Below, piece after piece: positions 1 through 7,537 of a DNA stretch of 34,994 bases. Position numbers and translations under genes: made by a program. The stretch lies in assembly GCA_028701945.1 (NCBI GenBank), contig JAQVPT010000003.1, positions 1 to 34,994 of the forward strand. Reading direction: 5' to 3'. Numbering within the stretch: position 1 is the stretch's first letter; the number at the start of each line of letters is the position of its first letter. The DNA is from Bacteroidales bacterium (GTDB lineage: Bacteria > Bacteroidota > Bacteroidia > Bacteroidales > ML635J-15). The notes under the pieces are model-generated. The model was given only the letters and a program-made list of their open reading frames with translations. It was not told the DNA's origin and searched no databases.

Positions 1-2594
1 GAGATACGTGGCATTACAACAATTTGCGGTTTGTAATCCTCAAAAGCATTTGAATTTAATTGTGCCTCAGAATTTAGCAAATAAGGAGCTATACCATTTG
101 GGCTTGCAATTAATTTAGGATTCTCAATTTCAGTACCATTTGCGTCATACCAAACTGAACCTACACGGTATCCATTAACAGCACTAGGAGAAGATATATC
201 ATTAACATATACAACTGCATTATCTGGAATATTGCTAGGATGAGCTGTATTAGCTATAAGTCCTCTTTCGTCAGTATCACCAACAGTATAAGCCTCATGC
301 AATGTAAATTGGTCTTTAAGAACCATTTGGTTTGCATCGAATCTGTCAACACGAACACCTACATTAAAGATAAGATCTTTAAATGCAAATTTGTCTTGAA
401 TATAACCTGCAATATAGTTAGGCTCAAATGGTGCCATTGGTCTTTCAAGATATCCTTCTTCGCTTGTTTTGTTAAAGAAATCGTCAAAAGTAGGTTTATA
501 ATTTAATTTATCGCCTTTATAATCATAACCATAGTATGAAACATAACTACTTCCTTGGTTAAATAATTCATCAGGACTAAACCAGCTAAGGTCTAAAGAT
601 TCAGGATCATAAGAGTCTATATCAAGCCAATCAAGACTATTTACTGCTAAACCAAGACTTTCTCTCAATTTAATGTCAAATCTTGACTGAGATGATGCGT
701 CATAAAGTCTAGGATAATCTATTGTATCTAAAAATACTCCATTTTCATCTCTATATTGTATAGGATTATAAAGGTCTCTTTCGAGAATGTGATAATTTGT
801 CAAACTTCTTGCGAGTGTCCATAATCCAAATGGTCCAACCGCATAGTATGAGTCGCTTCTTTGCTCGAATTCAAATCCAAGACTAATCTCATGATTTTTT
901 ATGTCGGCAGAACCAGAAGCTGATACTCTAAACTGTGTTAAATCGTTCATTGAATATGATGTGTAAGGGTTTCCAGGACTAGCCCAGATACCATAAACGC
1001 TTGGTGCACCCATACCATTAAGTAAACCACCATTTTGCATAACAGAGTTTACATCTTTGGCATAGTAATCATCAAAATACTGGAAATACTGCTCAGTGTA
1101 TCTGGCAAGATCAGGATTTGATTCACCTGCTTCAAAATCTTCAATTCTATAAAACCACGTTTGTTGCAAATACGCTTCACTGCCTGTTAGCGAATCCTGT
1201 CCCCAGAAATAATATTTCTCTGGAGTAGTATTAAATTTGCCAACATGACCATACTCAAAGAAATTATCATTAAAATCTTTGTTATAGTACTTCTGATAAG
1301 TTTTTGAATAATCTACCTGAATTGTATAATAAGGATTCTTAATAATCGCTTCTTTTTCACTTTCTGAATTGTCTCTAAATTTTTGTGTTAATCTACCATA
1401 AACTCTCCAGTTATTGTATTTAATATTACCGTTATTATCAGAATTAAAAAGTTGGTTTGAATAAGAATATGCTCTCTGATCTCTATAATCTAGAGTACCA
1501 CCAAATGTTATATTAAGGTCTCTAATAGGAGAAATATCAATTTTTCCAGCAACATTAAAGCTTTTACTTTCTGCATTTTGTCTTGTTTTGTAATTTTGGA
1601 AAGCATCACTATGCAAGTATTCTGAGTTTTGATAAATAATTGCACCGTCATTTGATTGCACCAATTGTAGAGGATTATTTGTGATACTTTGAACAGCATC
1701 ATCGTTTGCTCTCCACTCGCCCACAGCTGATGGACCAGGGTCTTTAACAAGATTACCTTCAAGTGAAAGCAAGAAGCCAGCAACGGTTCTTTTTCTGTTT
1801 GTACCGTCTTCATTAATTGTCCAAATCGGACCTGACAACATTAATCCACCAAGATTGTACCCGTAAGGATCCAAAAATTGTGAAGTAACAAGTTCAGCAC
1901 CACCAAAATATTTTGAAGTAGGACCTTTTGTTGTAATTGAGATAATACCTCCAGTAGCATCACCATACTGAGCAGGTAATCCTCCCGTAATAACTTGAAC
2001 TTGCTCAGTTGCAGATTTTGGTACGGAACTTGATCCACGCACTTTAACACCATCAACATAATAAACAGTTCCTTCTGAACGGGCACCTCTAATAGAACCT
2101 ACTTCACCATTTTCGGAATACACACCACCAACTGTTGTAGCAACAGCAGCAGCCGAACGTCCCGGCATTTTTGCAATATCTTCGGAGGTTACTGTACCTC
2201 CCGACGCAGTTTGGTCTTTCGCAATAAGCGGTACTTTGTACTCTTTAATTTCAACTTCACCAAGCATCTCGGCCGACGGATTTAGTTTAAAATTCTGAAA
2301 AGTAATACTCCCAGCAGGAATTTGAACACTTGTGTACTGAAGTGTCGAATACCCAACATAAGAAGCAGACACTGTGTACTTACCAGCTGGTATAGGTTTA
2401 ATACTATAATTACCGTCAAAGTCTGTCATCCCTCCGGTAACAATATTCCCATTCTCTTCAATCGTCACGTTCGCAAACGGGATTGGTTCATCAGTTGTTG
2501 CATCACTTATGGTACCATTTAATGCCCCTTGAGCAAACAACCCTGCACTTGCTCCTGCAAATGCCATAATAATTAGTAGTAATTTTCGTAACAT
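1..2594 (-). CDS. TonB-dependent outer-membrane receptor, 5' part (gene runs off the left edge)
   Basis: The reading frame is open from the ATG at 2594-2592 to the window edge, giving about 864 residues without a stop. The protein starts with a signal peptide (MLRKLLLIIMAFAGASAGLFAQ is split at its end by the expected cleavage site). Residues about 23-110 form a carboxypeptidase-regulatory-like beta domain (GTISDATTDEPIPFANV, DFDGNYSI), as is usual in Bacteroidota receptors. Residues about 125-220 are the plug (VTSEDIAKMPGRSAAAV, SIRGARSEGTVYYVDGVKV, YGDATGGIISITTKG), and the rest is the Tyr/Asp-rich barrel. These receptors bind a ligand at the outer membrane and import it using TonB energy; the ligand cannot be read from the sequence. 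I see no SusD partner in the window, and the plug wording is closer to general CirA-like receptors than to SusC. The C-terminal barrel strands are missing because the window ends. A good promoter lies at 2642-2673. Confidence 0.93.
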   Translation of the reverse strand, partial: MLRKLLLIIMAFAGASAGLFAQGALNGTISDATTDEPIPFANVTIEENGNIVTGGMTDFDGNYSIKPIPAGKYTVSASYVGYSTLQYTSVQIPAGSITFQNFKLNPSAEMLGEVEIKEYKVPLIAKDQTASGGTVTSEDIAKMPGRSAAAVATTVGGVYSENGEVGSIRGARSEGTVYYVDGVKVRGSSSVPKSATEQVQVITGGLPAQYGDATGGIISITTKGPTSKYFGGAELVTSQFLDPYGYNLGGLMLSGPIWTINEDGTNRKRTVAGFLLSLEGNLVKDPGPSAVGEWRANDDAVQSITNNPLQLVQSNDGAIIYQNSEYLHSDAFQNYKTRQNAESKSFNVAGKIDISPIRDLNITFGGTLDYRDQRAYSYSNQLFNSDNNGNIKYNNWRVYGRLTQKFRDNSESEKEAIIKNPYYTIQVDYSKTYQKYYNKDFNDNFFEYGHVGKFNTTPEKYYFWGQDSLTGSEAYLQQTWFYRIEDFEAGESNPDLARYTEQYFQYFDDYYAKDVNSVMQNGGLLNGMGAPSVYGIWASPGNPYTSYSMNDLTQFRVSASGSADIKNHEISLGFEFEQRSDSYYAVGPFGLWTLARSLTNYHILERDLYNPIQYRDENGVFLDTIDYPRLYDASSQSRFDIKLRESLGLAVNSLDWLDIDSYDPESLDLSWFSPDELFNQGSSYVSYYGYDYKGDKLNYKPTFDDFFNKTSEEGYLERPMAPFEPNYIAGYIQDKFAFKDLIFNVGVRVDRFDANQMVLKDQFTLHEAYTVGDTDERGLIANTAHPSNIPDNAVVYVNDISSPSAVNGYRVGSVWYDANGTEIENPKLIASPNGIAPYLLNSEAQLNSNAFEDYKPQIVVMPRI

Positions 2595-2641
2595 ATTAGA
2601 GTTTTACTTTATACAATAACTTAACCCAATTAGAAAAGGTG

Positions 2642-2673
2642 TAAATATAATACACAATTAATCATTGACCAAA
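2642..2673 (-). promoter_or_regulatory. Bacteroidota-type promoter of the TonB receptor gene
   Basis: On the minus strand a TTTG (2673-2670) is followed after 20 bases by TATATTTA (2649-2642), seven of eight matches to the family consensus TAnnTTTG. It would give a leader of roughly 40 bases before the ATG at 2594. Pattern match only. Confidence 0.55.
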
Positions 2674-2752
2674 ATATTTGAACTTAAAAATCATCTTTTT
2701 TTTAAAATATATACTTAACATCGTTTAAATTAGATAAATATGAAATAAATAA

Positions 2753-3106
2753 TTATCTGGAATTCTTTACAGATTCGCGTTTCGACTTTTTCATGCGTTT
2801 CCAAGTGCGTTTTCCATCAATAATATCTTTACCTCCGCCATTTATTATTTTATTGTGTTTCTTAACTGCTTTTTTGTGTAATTTTCTATTTTTTTTATCT
2901 TTTTTCTGCTTCTCCTTTATTGTTGCGTCTTCTAATTTCATAATTCGTCTGTCTTCTCGAGTCGGTTTTATCCGCTTTGATCGTTGCGACTTCATGTACT
3001 TTTCGTTATCAATACTACGATTTGATTGTGAAAAGCTATTTACAGGCAATAAAATAAATATGACACAAGTTAATATTAGTAAGAATTTAGTTAATTTTGC
3101 ATCCAT
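2753..3106 (-). CDS. Small secreted, very basic protein of unknown function
   Basis: 117 residues. The N-terminus is a signal peptide (MDAKLTKFLLILTCVIFILL then a site near NSFSQ). The mature part is extremely rich in Lys and Arg, with repeated blocks such as KEKQKKDKKNRKLHKKAVKK and WKRMKKSKRES, and no cysteine. Short secreted proteins with a similar KRMKKSK tail occur in Bacteroidota, but I know of no assigned function; nucleic acid, LPS or acidic polymer binding would fit the charge but is a guess. The plus-strand reading frame over the same bases (2793-3122) has no recognisable features, so the minus-strand gene with a signal peptide is preferred. It is divergent from the lipoprotein gene at 3134, with only 27 bases between the two starts. 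A TATCTTTG -7 motif at 3148-3141 lies inside that neighbour's coding region. Confidence 0.7.
   Translation of the reverse strand: MDAKLTKFLLILTCVIFILLPVNSFSQSNRSIDNEKYMKSQRSKRIKPTREDRRIMKLEDATIKEKQKKDKKNRKLHKKAVKKHNKIINGGGKDIIDGKRTWKRMKKSKRESVKNSR
3092..3099 (+). promoter_or_regulatory. Candidate -7 element for the Rieske-like lipoprotein gene
   Basis: TAATTTTG fits TAnnTTTG and lies about 35 bases before the ATG at 3134, inside the first codons of the divergent gene. No convincing -33 TTTG is seen 19-21 bases upstream, so this is a weak call. Confidence 0.35.
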
Positions 3107-3133
3107 ATTAAATCAAGAATAAAAATAAAAATT

Positions 3134-3562
3134 ATGCGGTCAAAGATAGTAATTATTTTAACAACAGCTATTTTGTTGTACGTTTTTCCTGCTTGTGATA
3201 AGGAAGATAGAATCCCTTATGTATATGTGAATTTTGTTGTTTATCCCGATTTGCCAGAATATGTAAGCATCAAAACCCCTGGAAATTTCGTCTATCTAAC
3301 TGGCGGCGTGAAAGGTATCGTCTTATATTGTCAGTTTACAGATGAGTATCTCGCTTACGAAAGGAATTGCCCAAACGATCCATATCAAAAGAATGCAATT
3401 CTTGACGTTGATTCGACAGGTCTTTTCCTTGTTTGCAGAAACTGTGACTCAAAATTCTCTATCTATGACGGCTCTATTGTCGAAAGTCCGTCAAAATATC
3501 CAGTTTTACGTTATCAAACCTATCTCGATAATCAGGCTCTTTACATTAATAATTATAATTAA
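3134..3562 (+). CDS. Rieske-like lipoprotein with altered metal ligands
   Basis: 142 residues. It begins with a lipoprotein signal (LLYVFPAC, lipid-bearing Cys near residue 20), so it should sit on an inner or outer membrane facing the periplasm. The body resembles the Bacteroidota Rieske-like lipoproteins (YVYVNFVVYPDLPEYVS; TGGVKGIVLY; LAYERNCPNDP; CRNCDSKFSIYDG). In a true Rieske domain the two boxes are C-x-H and C-x-x-H-G-S-x-F. Here the first reads C-P-N and the second C-R-N-C-D-S-K-F, so both histidine ligands are absent while the Cys pair positions and the S-K-F end remain. It may bind a different cluster or zinc, or have lost the metal. Fold assignment is by motif and layout; the function is unknown. 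Confidence 0.75.
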   Translation: MRSKIVIILTTAILLYVFPACDKEDRIPYVYVNFVVYPDLPEYVSIKTPGNFVYLTGGVKGIVLYCQFTDEYLAYERNCPNDPYQKNAILDVDSTGLFLVCRNCDSKFSIYDGSIVESPSKYPVLRYQTYLDNQALYINNYN

Positions 3563-3709
3563 TCCCTTTTTTCGCACAAACACTATATTATTAATAGGTG
3601 CATGATATGATGCAAATTTATTTGCAAATGACTGATGTCCGATAAAATTAAAAAAGATATGTTTAGGTTGGATAAAAGGCAAGAAGTGCGTAGTTTAATA
3701 AGTTTTAAC

Positions 3710-3738
3710 AAAAAAAAACGGATTCATTTCTGAACCCG
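3710..3738 (-). terminator. Rho-independent terminator of ahcY
   Basis: On the minus strand, 27 bases after the ahcY stop, an 8-pair stem with one mismatch (CGGGTTCA / TGAATCCG, loop GAAA) at 3738-3719 is followed directly by a run of T (complement of 3718-3710). Classical shape, right position. Confidence 0.85.
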
Positions 3739-3765
3739 TAAATTAAAACATAATATTTTTATTAT

Positions 3766-5181
3766 CTAATAACGATAATGATCAGGTTTATAAGGTCCAT
3801 CAATAGGAACACCTAAGTAATCGGACTGTTCTTGAGTCATTTTTGTAAGTTTAACACCTATTTGCTCAAGGTGCAATCTTGCAACCTCTTCATCTAATTG
3901 TTTCGATAATCTGTAAACATCAACATCATAATCGTTTTGCCACAAATCTAATTGAGCAAGTGTTTGATTTGAGAAAGAGTTACTCATTACAAAAGATGGA
4001 TGTCCAGTAGCACAACCTAAATTAACAAGACGTCCTTGTGCTAGCATATAAAGAGAGTTACCTGTTGGGAAAGTGTATTTATCAACTTGAGGTTTAATTT
4101 CAATTTTCTTAACATCTTTTGCTGCATCAAGTTTTTCAACTTGAATTTCATTGTCGAAGTGTCCGATGTTACAAACAATAGACTGATCTTTCATTTGACG
4201 CATATGCTCAAGAGTCAAAACATGTTTATTTCCTGTTGTTGTTACAAAGATATTTCCAACTTTAAGAGCTTCTTCGATTGTAGTAACTTCAAAACCTTCC
4301 ATTGCAGCTTGCAAAGCACAAATTGGGTCAATCTCGGTAACAATAATTCTTGCACCGTAACCTTTCATAGATTTTGCTGAACCTTTTCCTACATCACCAT
4401 ACCCAAGTACGACTACTACTTTACCAGCAATCATAACATCAGTTGCACGTTTGATACCATCAGCCAAAGACTCACGGCAACCATAAAGGTTATCAAATTT
4501 TGATTTTGTTACTGAATCATTAACATTTATTGCTGGGAAAAGTAAAGTTCCTTTTTCCATCATTTGGTAAAGACGGTGCACTCCAGTAGTTGTTTCTTCA
4601 GATGTTCCTTTAAGTTCAGCAACTGCTCTTGTCCACTTGGAATTATCTTTAGCTAAAACTTTTTTTAGAGTTTCTAAAATAATTCTTTCTTCGTTATTGG
4701 TTGCTTCAACATTTAAAGTTGATGCGTCTTTTTCTGCAAAATATCCTTTGTGTACTAATAATGTAGCATCTCCACCATCATCAACAATTAGTTGTGGTCC
4801 TTTTCCTCCTGGGAATGATAAAGCTTGTAGAGTACACCACCAATATTCTTCCAAAGTTTCGCCCTTCCATGCAAAAACTGGCACGCCTGTTTCAGCAATT
4901 GCTGCTGCGGCATGATCTTGTGTCGAAAAAATATTACAGCTCGCCCATCTCACATCAGCACCAAGTTCTACCAATGTTTCAATTAAAACTGCGGTCTGTA
5001 TTGTCATGTGTAATGAACCAGTAATACGAGCTCCTTTAAGCGGTTTTTCTGCAGAGTATTTGTTGCGAATGCTCATCAATCCTGGCATCTCTTTCTCTGC
5101 GATTTCAATTTCTTTGCGTCCCCATGCGGCAAGACTCATGTCTTTTATTTTGTAGGGTAAATTGCTAATTAATTCTTCCAT
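3766..5181 (-). CDS. ahcY: Adenosylhomocysteinase (S-adenosylhomocysteine hydrolase)
   Basis: 471 residues, normal for the bacterial family. It hydrolyses S-adenosylhomocysteine to adenosine and homocysteine in the cytoplasm, recycling the product of methyltransferases, with tightly bound NAD. Seen in the sequence: the start region [36 protein letters not shown]; the substrate region [34 protein letters not shown]; the NAD-binding GYGDVGKG at residues 260-267; GNKHVL; and the conserved C-terminal tail ending PDHYRY. All family landmarks are intact. It is a single-gene unit: a strong promoter lies at 5217-5247 and a terminator at 3710-3738. ribF lies upstream on the same strand but is separated by a long palindrome. 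Confidence 0.98.
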   Translation of the reverse strand: MEELISNLPYKIKDMSLAAWGRKEIEIAEKEMPGLMSIRNKYSAEKPLKGARITGSLHMTIQTAVLIETLVELGADVRWASCNIFSTQDHAAAAIAETGVPVFAWKGETLEEYWWCTLQALSFPGGKGPQLIVDDGGDATLLVHKGYFAEKDASTLNVEATNNEERIILETLKKVLAKDNSKWTRAVAELKGTSEETTTGVHRLYQMMEKGTLLFPAINVNDSVTKSKFDNLYGCRESLADGIKRATDVMIAGKVVVVLGYGDVGKGSAKSMKGYGARIIVTEIDPICALQAAMEGFEVTTIEEALKVGNIFVTTTGNKHVLTLEHMRQMKDQSIVCNIGHFDNEIQVEKLDAAKDVKKIEIKPQVDKYTFPTGNSLYMLAQGRLVNLGCATGHPSFVMSNSFSNQTLAQLDLWQNDYDVDVYRLSKQLDEEVARLHLEQIGVKLTKMTQEQSDYLGVPIDGPYKPDHYRY

Positions 5182-5216
5182 CTATTATTGTTTTATATTT
5201 AATTTATAAATCTGTG

Positions 5217-5247
5217 CAAAAATAATCAGTTTTAATCAATTCACAAA
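5217..5247 (-). promoter_or_regulatory. Bacteroidota-type promoter of ahcY
   Basis: TTTG at 5247-5244, a 19-base spacer, then TATTTTTG at 5224-5217 on the minus strand: a full match to TTTG-N19-TAnnTTTG. It lies 36 bases before the ahcY ATG. Confidence 0.7.
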
Positions 5248-5283
5248 ATTATTTAATGTCTGCAAAAAAACTATCACTTTTTG

Positions 5284-5409
5284 AGTCTTTGATAAGAAGA
5301 CGTCAAAGACAAGGCTTTTGAAATTTCTGAAACTAAGGAGTTTACTTTTCGTAAATGACTGTTTCAGAAATGAGAGTAACGCCGTATTTGACGTTTTCTT
5401 GCAAAGACT
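5284..5409. repeat. 126-bp imperfect palindrome between ribF and ahcY
   Basis: The left arm (5284-5333) and right arm (5361-5409) are near reverse complements, sharing AGTCTTTG at the outer ends, AACGTCAAA-type sequence in the middle and ATTTCTGAAAC at the inner ends. The 27-base centre holds its own small inverted repeat (GTTTAC/GTAAAT). The TAG stop of ribF (5410-5408) uses the outer bases of the right arm. There is no T-run, so it is not a classical terminator. It looks like an intergenic palindromic element able to fold in RNA or DNA; I see no second copy in the window. Confidence 0.8.
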
Positions 5410-6310
5410 ATTTAAAATAAGCTATCGTATCTTCTTTGTCCTTGTGTAATTGCACTATCAAATCATCTACGTTGTCAAATTTAATCTCACTTCGTATCCT
5501 CTCTAAAAAGTTTATTTGTATTTCATGCCCATATAAATCAGAATTAAAATCTGGAATATGAAATTCTATACTTAATTGCTGCCCATTAAAACTTGGTCTT
5601 GTTCCAATATTCAACATCGCAGGTAAACTCTCATCACTTACTATTGCGGTACAAATATAAACTCCGTTAGCGGGTATAAGTTTATATTCATCAATATTCC
5701 CTAAATTAGCTGTCGGAAAACCAATTGTCCTTCCTATTTGATAGCCACTAACTACCGAACCAATTATCGAATAATTATAGCCTAAGAATTTATTAGCCTG
5801 TTTTACTTCTCCTTGTTCTAAAAGTTCGCGGATTTTTGAGGAGTTTACTTTAAGATTGTTCTCCAAAGTAAATTCTTTAGGAAAGCTTACAGGAAGATTT
5901 TTTCCAGTTTCGTCAAAACTTGTATCTCCTTTTTTACCAAAAGAATTATTATAACCCATTACTAACTCAGATGCAGCGAGTTTATTTATTAAAATATCAT
6001 TTATAAATTTTGCATTCTCGGTATTTGCAAGCTCATCATTAAAATTAAGAATTAAAAGGTTTTTTACTCCAATCGATTCAAATAATCTCAATTTCTCTTC
6101 ATAAGTGCTTAAGAGTTTTATAGGGCGACCAAAATGAATTGACGGATGTGGCCAAAGGCTTATAACTAATTCATCTGTGTTAGCAGAAATGGCTTTTTCT
6201 TGTAAATGTTTTATTAGAAATTTATGACCTAAATGAACTCCGTCAAAAAAACCTATCGTGCTAACGCAATTCTTTGGAATATTTTCGTTTATATTTGTAT
6301 ATATTTTCAA
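5408..6310 (-). CDS. ribF: Bifunctional riboflavin kinase / FAD synthetase
   Basis: 300 residues, typical length. The enzyme phosphorylates riboflavin to FMN and adenylates FMN to FAD in the cytoplasm. The N-terminal FAD synthetase domain shows GFFDGVHLGH at residues 20-29 (nucleotidyl-transferase HxGH site), LWPHPS and SSKIRELL near 158-164. The C-terminal flavokinase domain shows GRTIGFPTANL at 193-203, PANGVY, and NIGTRPSFNG. The ATG at 6310 is 27 bases from the divergent lipoprotein gene at 6338. The stop codon is formed by the end of the 126-bp palindrome, so that element was either inserted at or has replaced the original 3' end; the protein still ends at a normal place. Confidence 0.97.
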   Translation of the reverse strand: MKIYTNINENIPKNCVSTIGFFDGVHLGHKFLIKHLQEKAISANTDELVISLWPHPSIHFGRPIKLLSTYEEKLRLFESIGVKNLLILNFNDELANTENAKFINDILINKLAASELVMGYNNSFGKKGDTSFDETGKNLPVSFPKEFTLENNLKVNSSKIRELLEQGEVKQANKFLGYNYSIIGSVVSGYQIGRTIGFPTANLGNIDEYKLIPANGVYICTAIVSDESLPAMLNIGTRPSFNGQQLSIEFHIPDFNSDLYGHEIQINFLERIRSEIKFDNVDDLIVQLHKDKEDTIAYFK

Positions 6311-6337
6311 ATTACAAATTTTTGCAAATTTAAAAAA

Positions 6338-7537
6338 ATGAAATCAATAATTATTAAATACAGAAAACAAATAATAAAAATTCTGATATCCTATATAATA
6401 ATAGGTGTAACCATTTCTTGCCAACATGGTTCAGAGAAAAGTATTGCTATAGGTGGAGAAATCTCATCATATTCCAACAAAACAATAGTTTTAGAGGTTC
6501 TGATGCCAAATAGTATTGACACTCTATTAATTACGAAAACAGATAAAAACGGGCATTTTGAATTTGTCATAGACAGCACTCCTGGAGGGTTTCAACGTAT
6601 AAAAATTGATGATAATAATATGATTTATTTGTATCTAAAAAATAATGACCAAATTACAATTACAGGCGATTATCCAAATCTTGCAAGAACTTATAAGATT
6701 ACAGGCTCTGACGAATCGCTACTTTTAAAAAACATGAACCTTAGGCTAATCGAAAGTACCGATAAATTAAATGGGCTAAAAAAACAAGTTGGTGAAGCAG
6801 CAACGACACTAGGGTATAATATGGACTCCTTAATGAATGAAATAAATTTGACGGCACAGGAACTTTATGATTCGGACAAAAAGTTTTTGATAGATTTCAT
6901 AAAAGATAAGTCGTCGTCACCTGTTATATATATGGCACTTTATCAATACATTGGCACTACTCCTATTCTGACACCCGAAAAAGATATTGAAATATTTGAA
7001 TTTGTTTTGCAAAAGCTTAAAGAGAATAGTCCCGATTTACCGCATATTTTATTACTTGAATCTGTTGTAAGTAATTATAAATTACAAATGCAACAATTAA
7101 ATCGTCAATATCTAAACATTTCTGTTGGAAGCGACGCTCCAGATTTTGAACTTACTGATGACAAAGGAGATAAGAGGTATCTTAGTAATTTTGCAGGAGA
7201 AAATGTGATTATTGCCTTTTGGTCATCATTGAATAAAACCTCGGTCAGTAATATTAAAAATCTTAAAGAAATTAACAAAAACTATAATTACAAGATTATT
7301 TTAATATCCCTCGACACAAATCAAGAAAAATGGCACAAAGCAATAAAATCAAATAAAATTGAGGATTTTGTCAATTTGTGCGATTTTAAATCATGGGAAA
7401 GCGCGGTTGCAAAAATATACGGTTTAAAATCATTACCCGCTTATATTGTCGTTGACTCTCAATCGCAAATCCAATTTCTTACTGACGATATTAATAATTT
7501 ACAAGAAAAGGTTTTTGAATTTAGTTATGCTAAATAA
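6338..7537 (+). CDS. Lipoprotein with a thioredoxin-like domain lacking the redox cysteines
   Basis: 399 residues from the ATG at 6338; an upstream ATG at 6233 lies inside ribF and would bury the signal peptide, so it is not used. The N-terminus is a lipoprotein signal with the lipobox VTISC (Cys28). Residues about 38-130 resemble the DUF4369-type beta domain found before TlpA-like modules; 130-255 look helical. Residues about 262-399 are a TlpA/peroxiredoxin-like thioredoxin fold (GSDAPDFELTDDKGDKRYL, then a strand, then cis-Pro in LKSLPAYIVVD, P367). Where family members read FWASWCxxC this one reads FWSSLNKTS (294-302): both catalytic Cys are replaced, by Asn299 and Ser302. The only other Cys is near 348. 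It cannot be a normal disulfide reductase and may be a binding or chaperone module. The stop overlaps the peptidase start by 11 bases. Confidence 0.85.
   Translation: MKSIIIKYRKQIIKILISYIIIGVTISCQHGSEKSIAIGGEISSYSNKTIVLEVLMPNSIDTLLITKTDKNGHFEFVIDSTPGGFQRIKIDDNNMIYLYLKNNDQITITGDYPNLARTYKITGSDESLLLKNMNLRLIESTDKLNGLKKQVGEAATTLGYNMDSLMNEINLTAQELYDSDKKFLIDFIKDKSSSPVIYMALYQYIGTTPILTPEKDIEIFEFVLQKLKENSPDLPHILLLESVVSNYKLQMQQLNRQYLNISVGSDAPDFELTDDKGDKRYLSNFAGENVIIAFWSSLNKTSVSNIKNLKEINKNYNYKIILISLDTNQEKWHKAIKSNKIEDFVNLCDFKSWESAVAKIYGLKSLPAYIVVDSQSQIQFLTDDINNLQEKVFEFSYAK

Noticed and set aside
1508-2086. Two minus-strand open frames inside the TonB receptor
   Set aside because: They are out of frame with the continuous receptor reading frame.
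2793-3122. Plus-strand Phe-rich open frame opposite the basic secreted protein
   Set aside because: It is the antisense of a Lys/Arg-rich gene that has a clear signal peptide; its composition is that expected of a shadow.
5284-5409. Palindrome as a simple rho-independent terminator of ribF
   Set aside because: Arms are far longer than needed, the match is imperfect and no T-run follows on the minus strand.
6233-6337. Upstream ATG for the thioredoxin-like lipoprotein
   Set aside because: It lies within ribF on the other strand and would put 35 residues before the lipoprotein signal.
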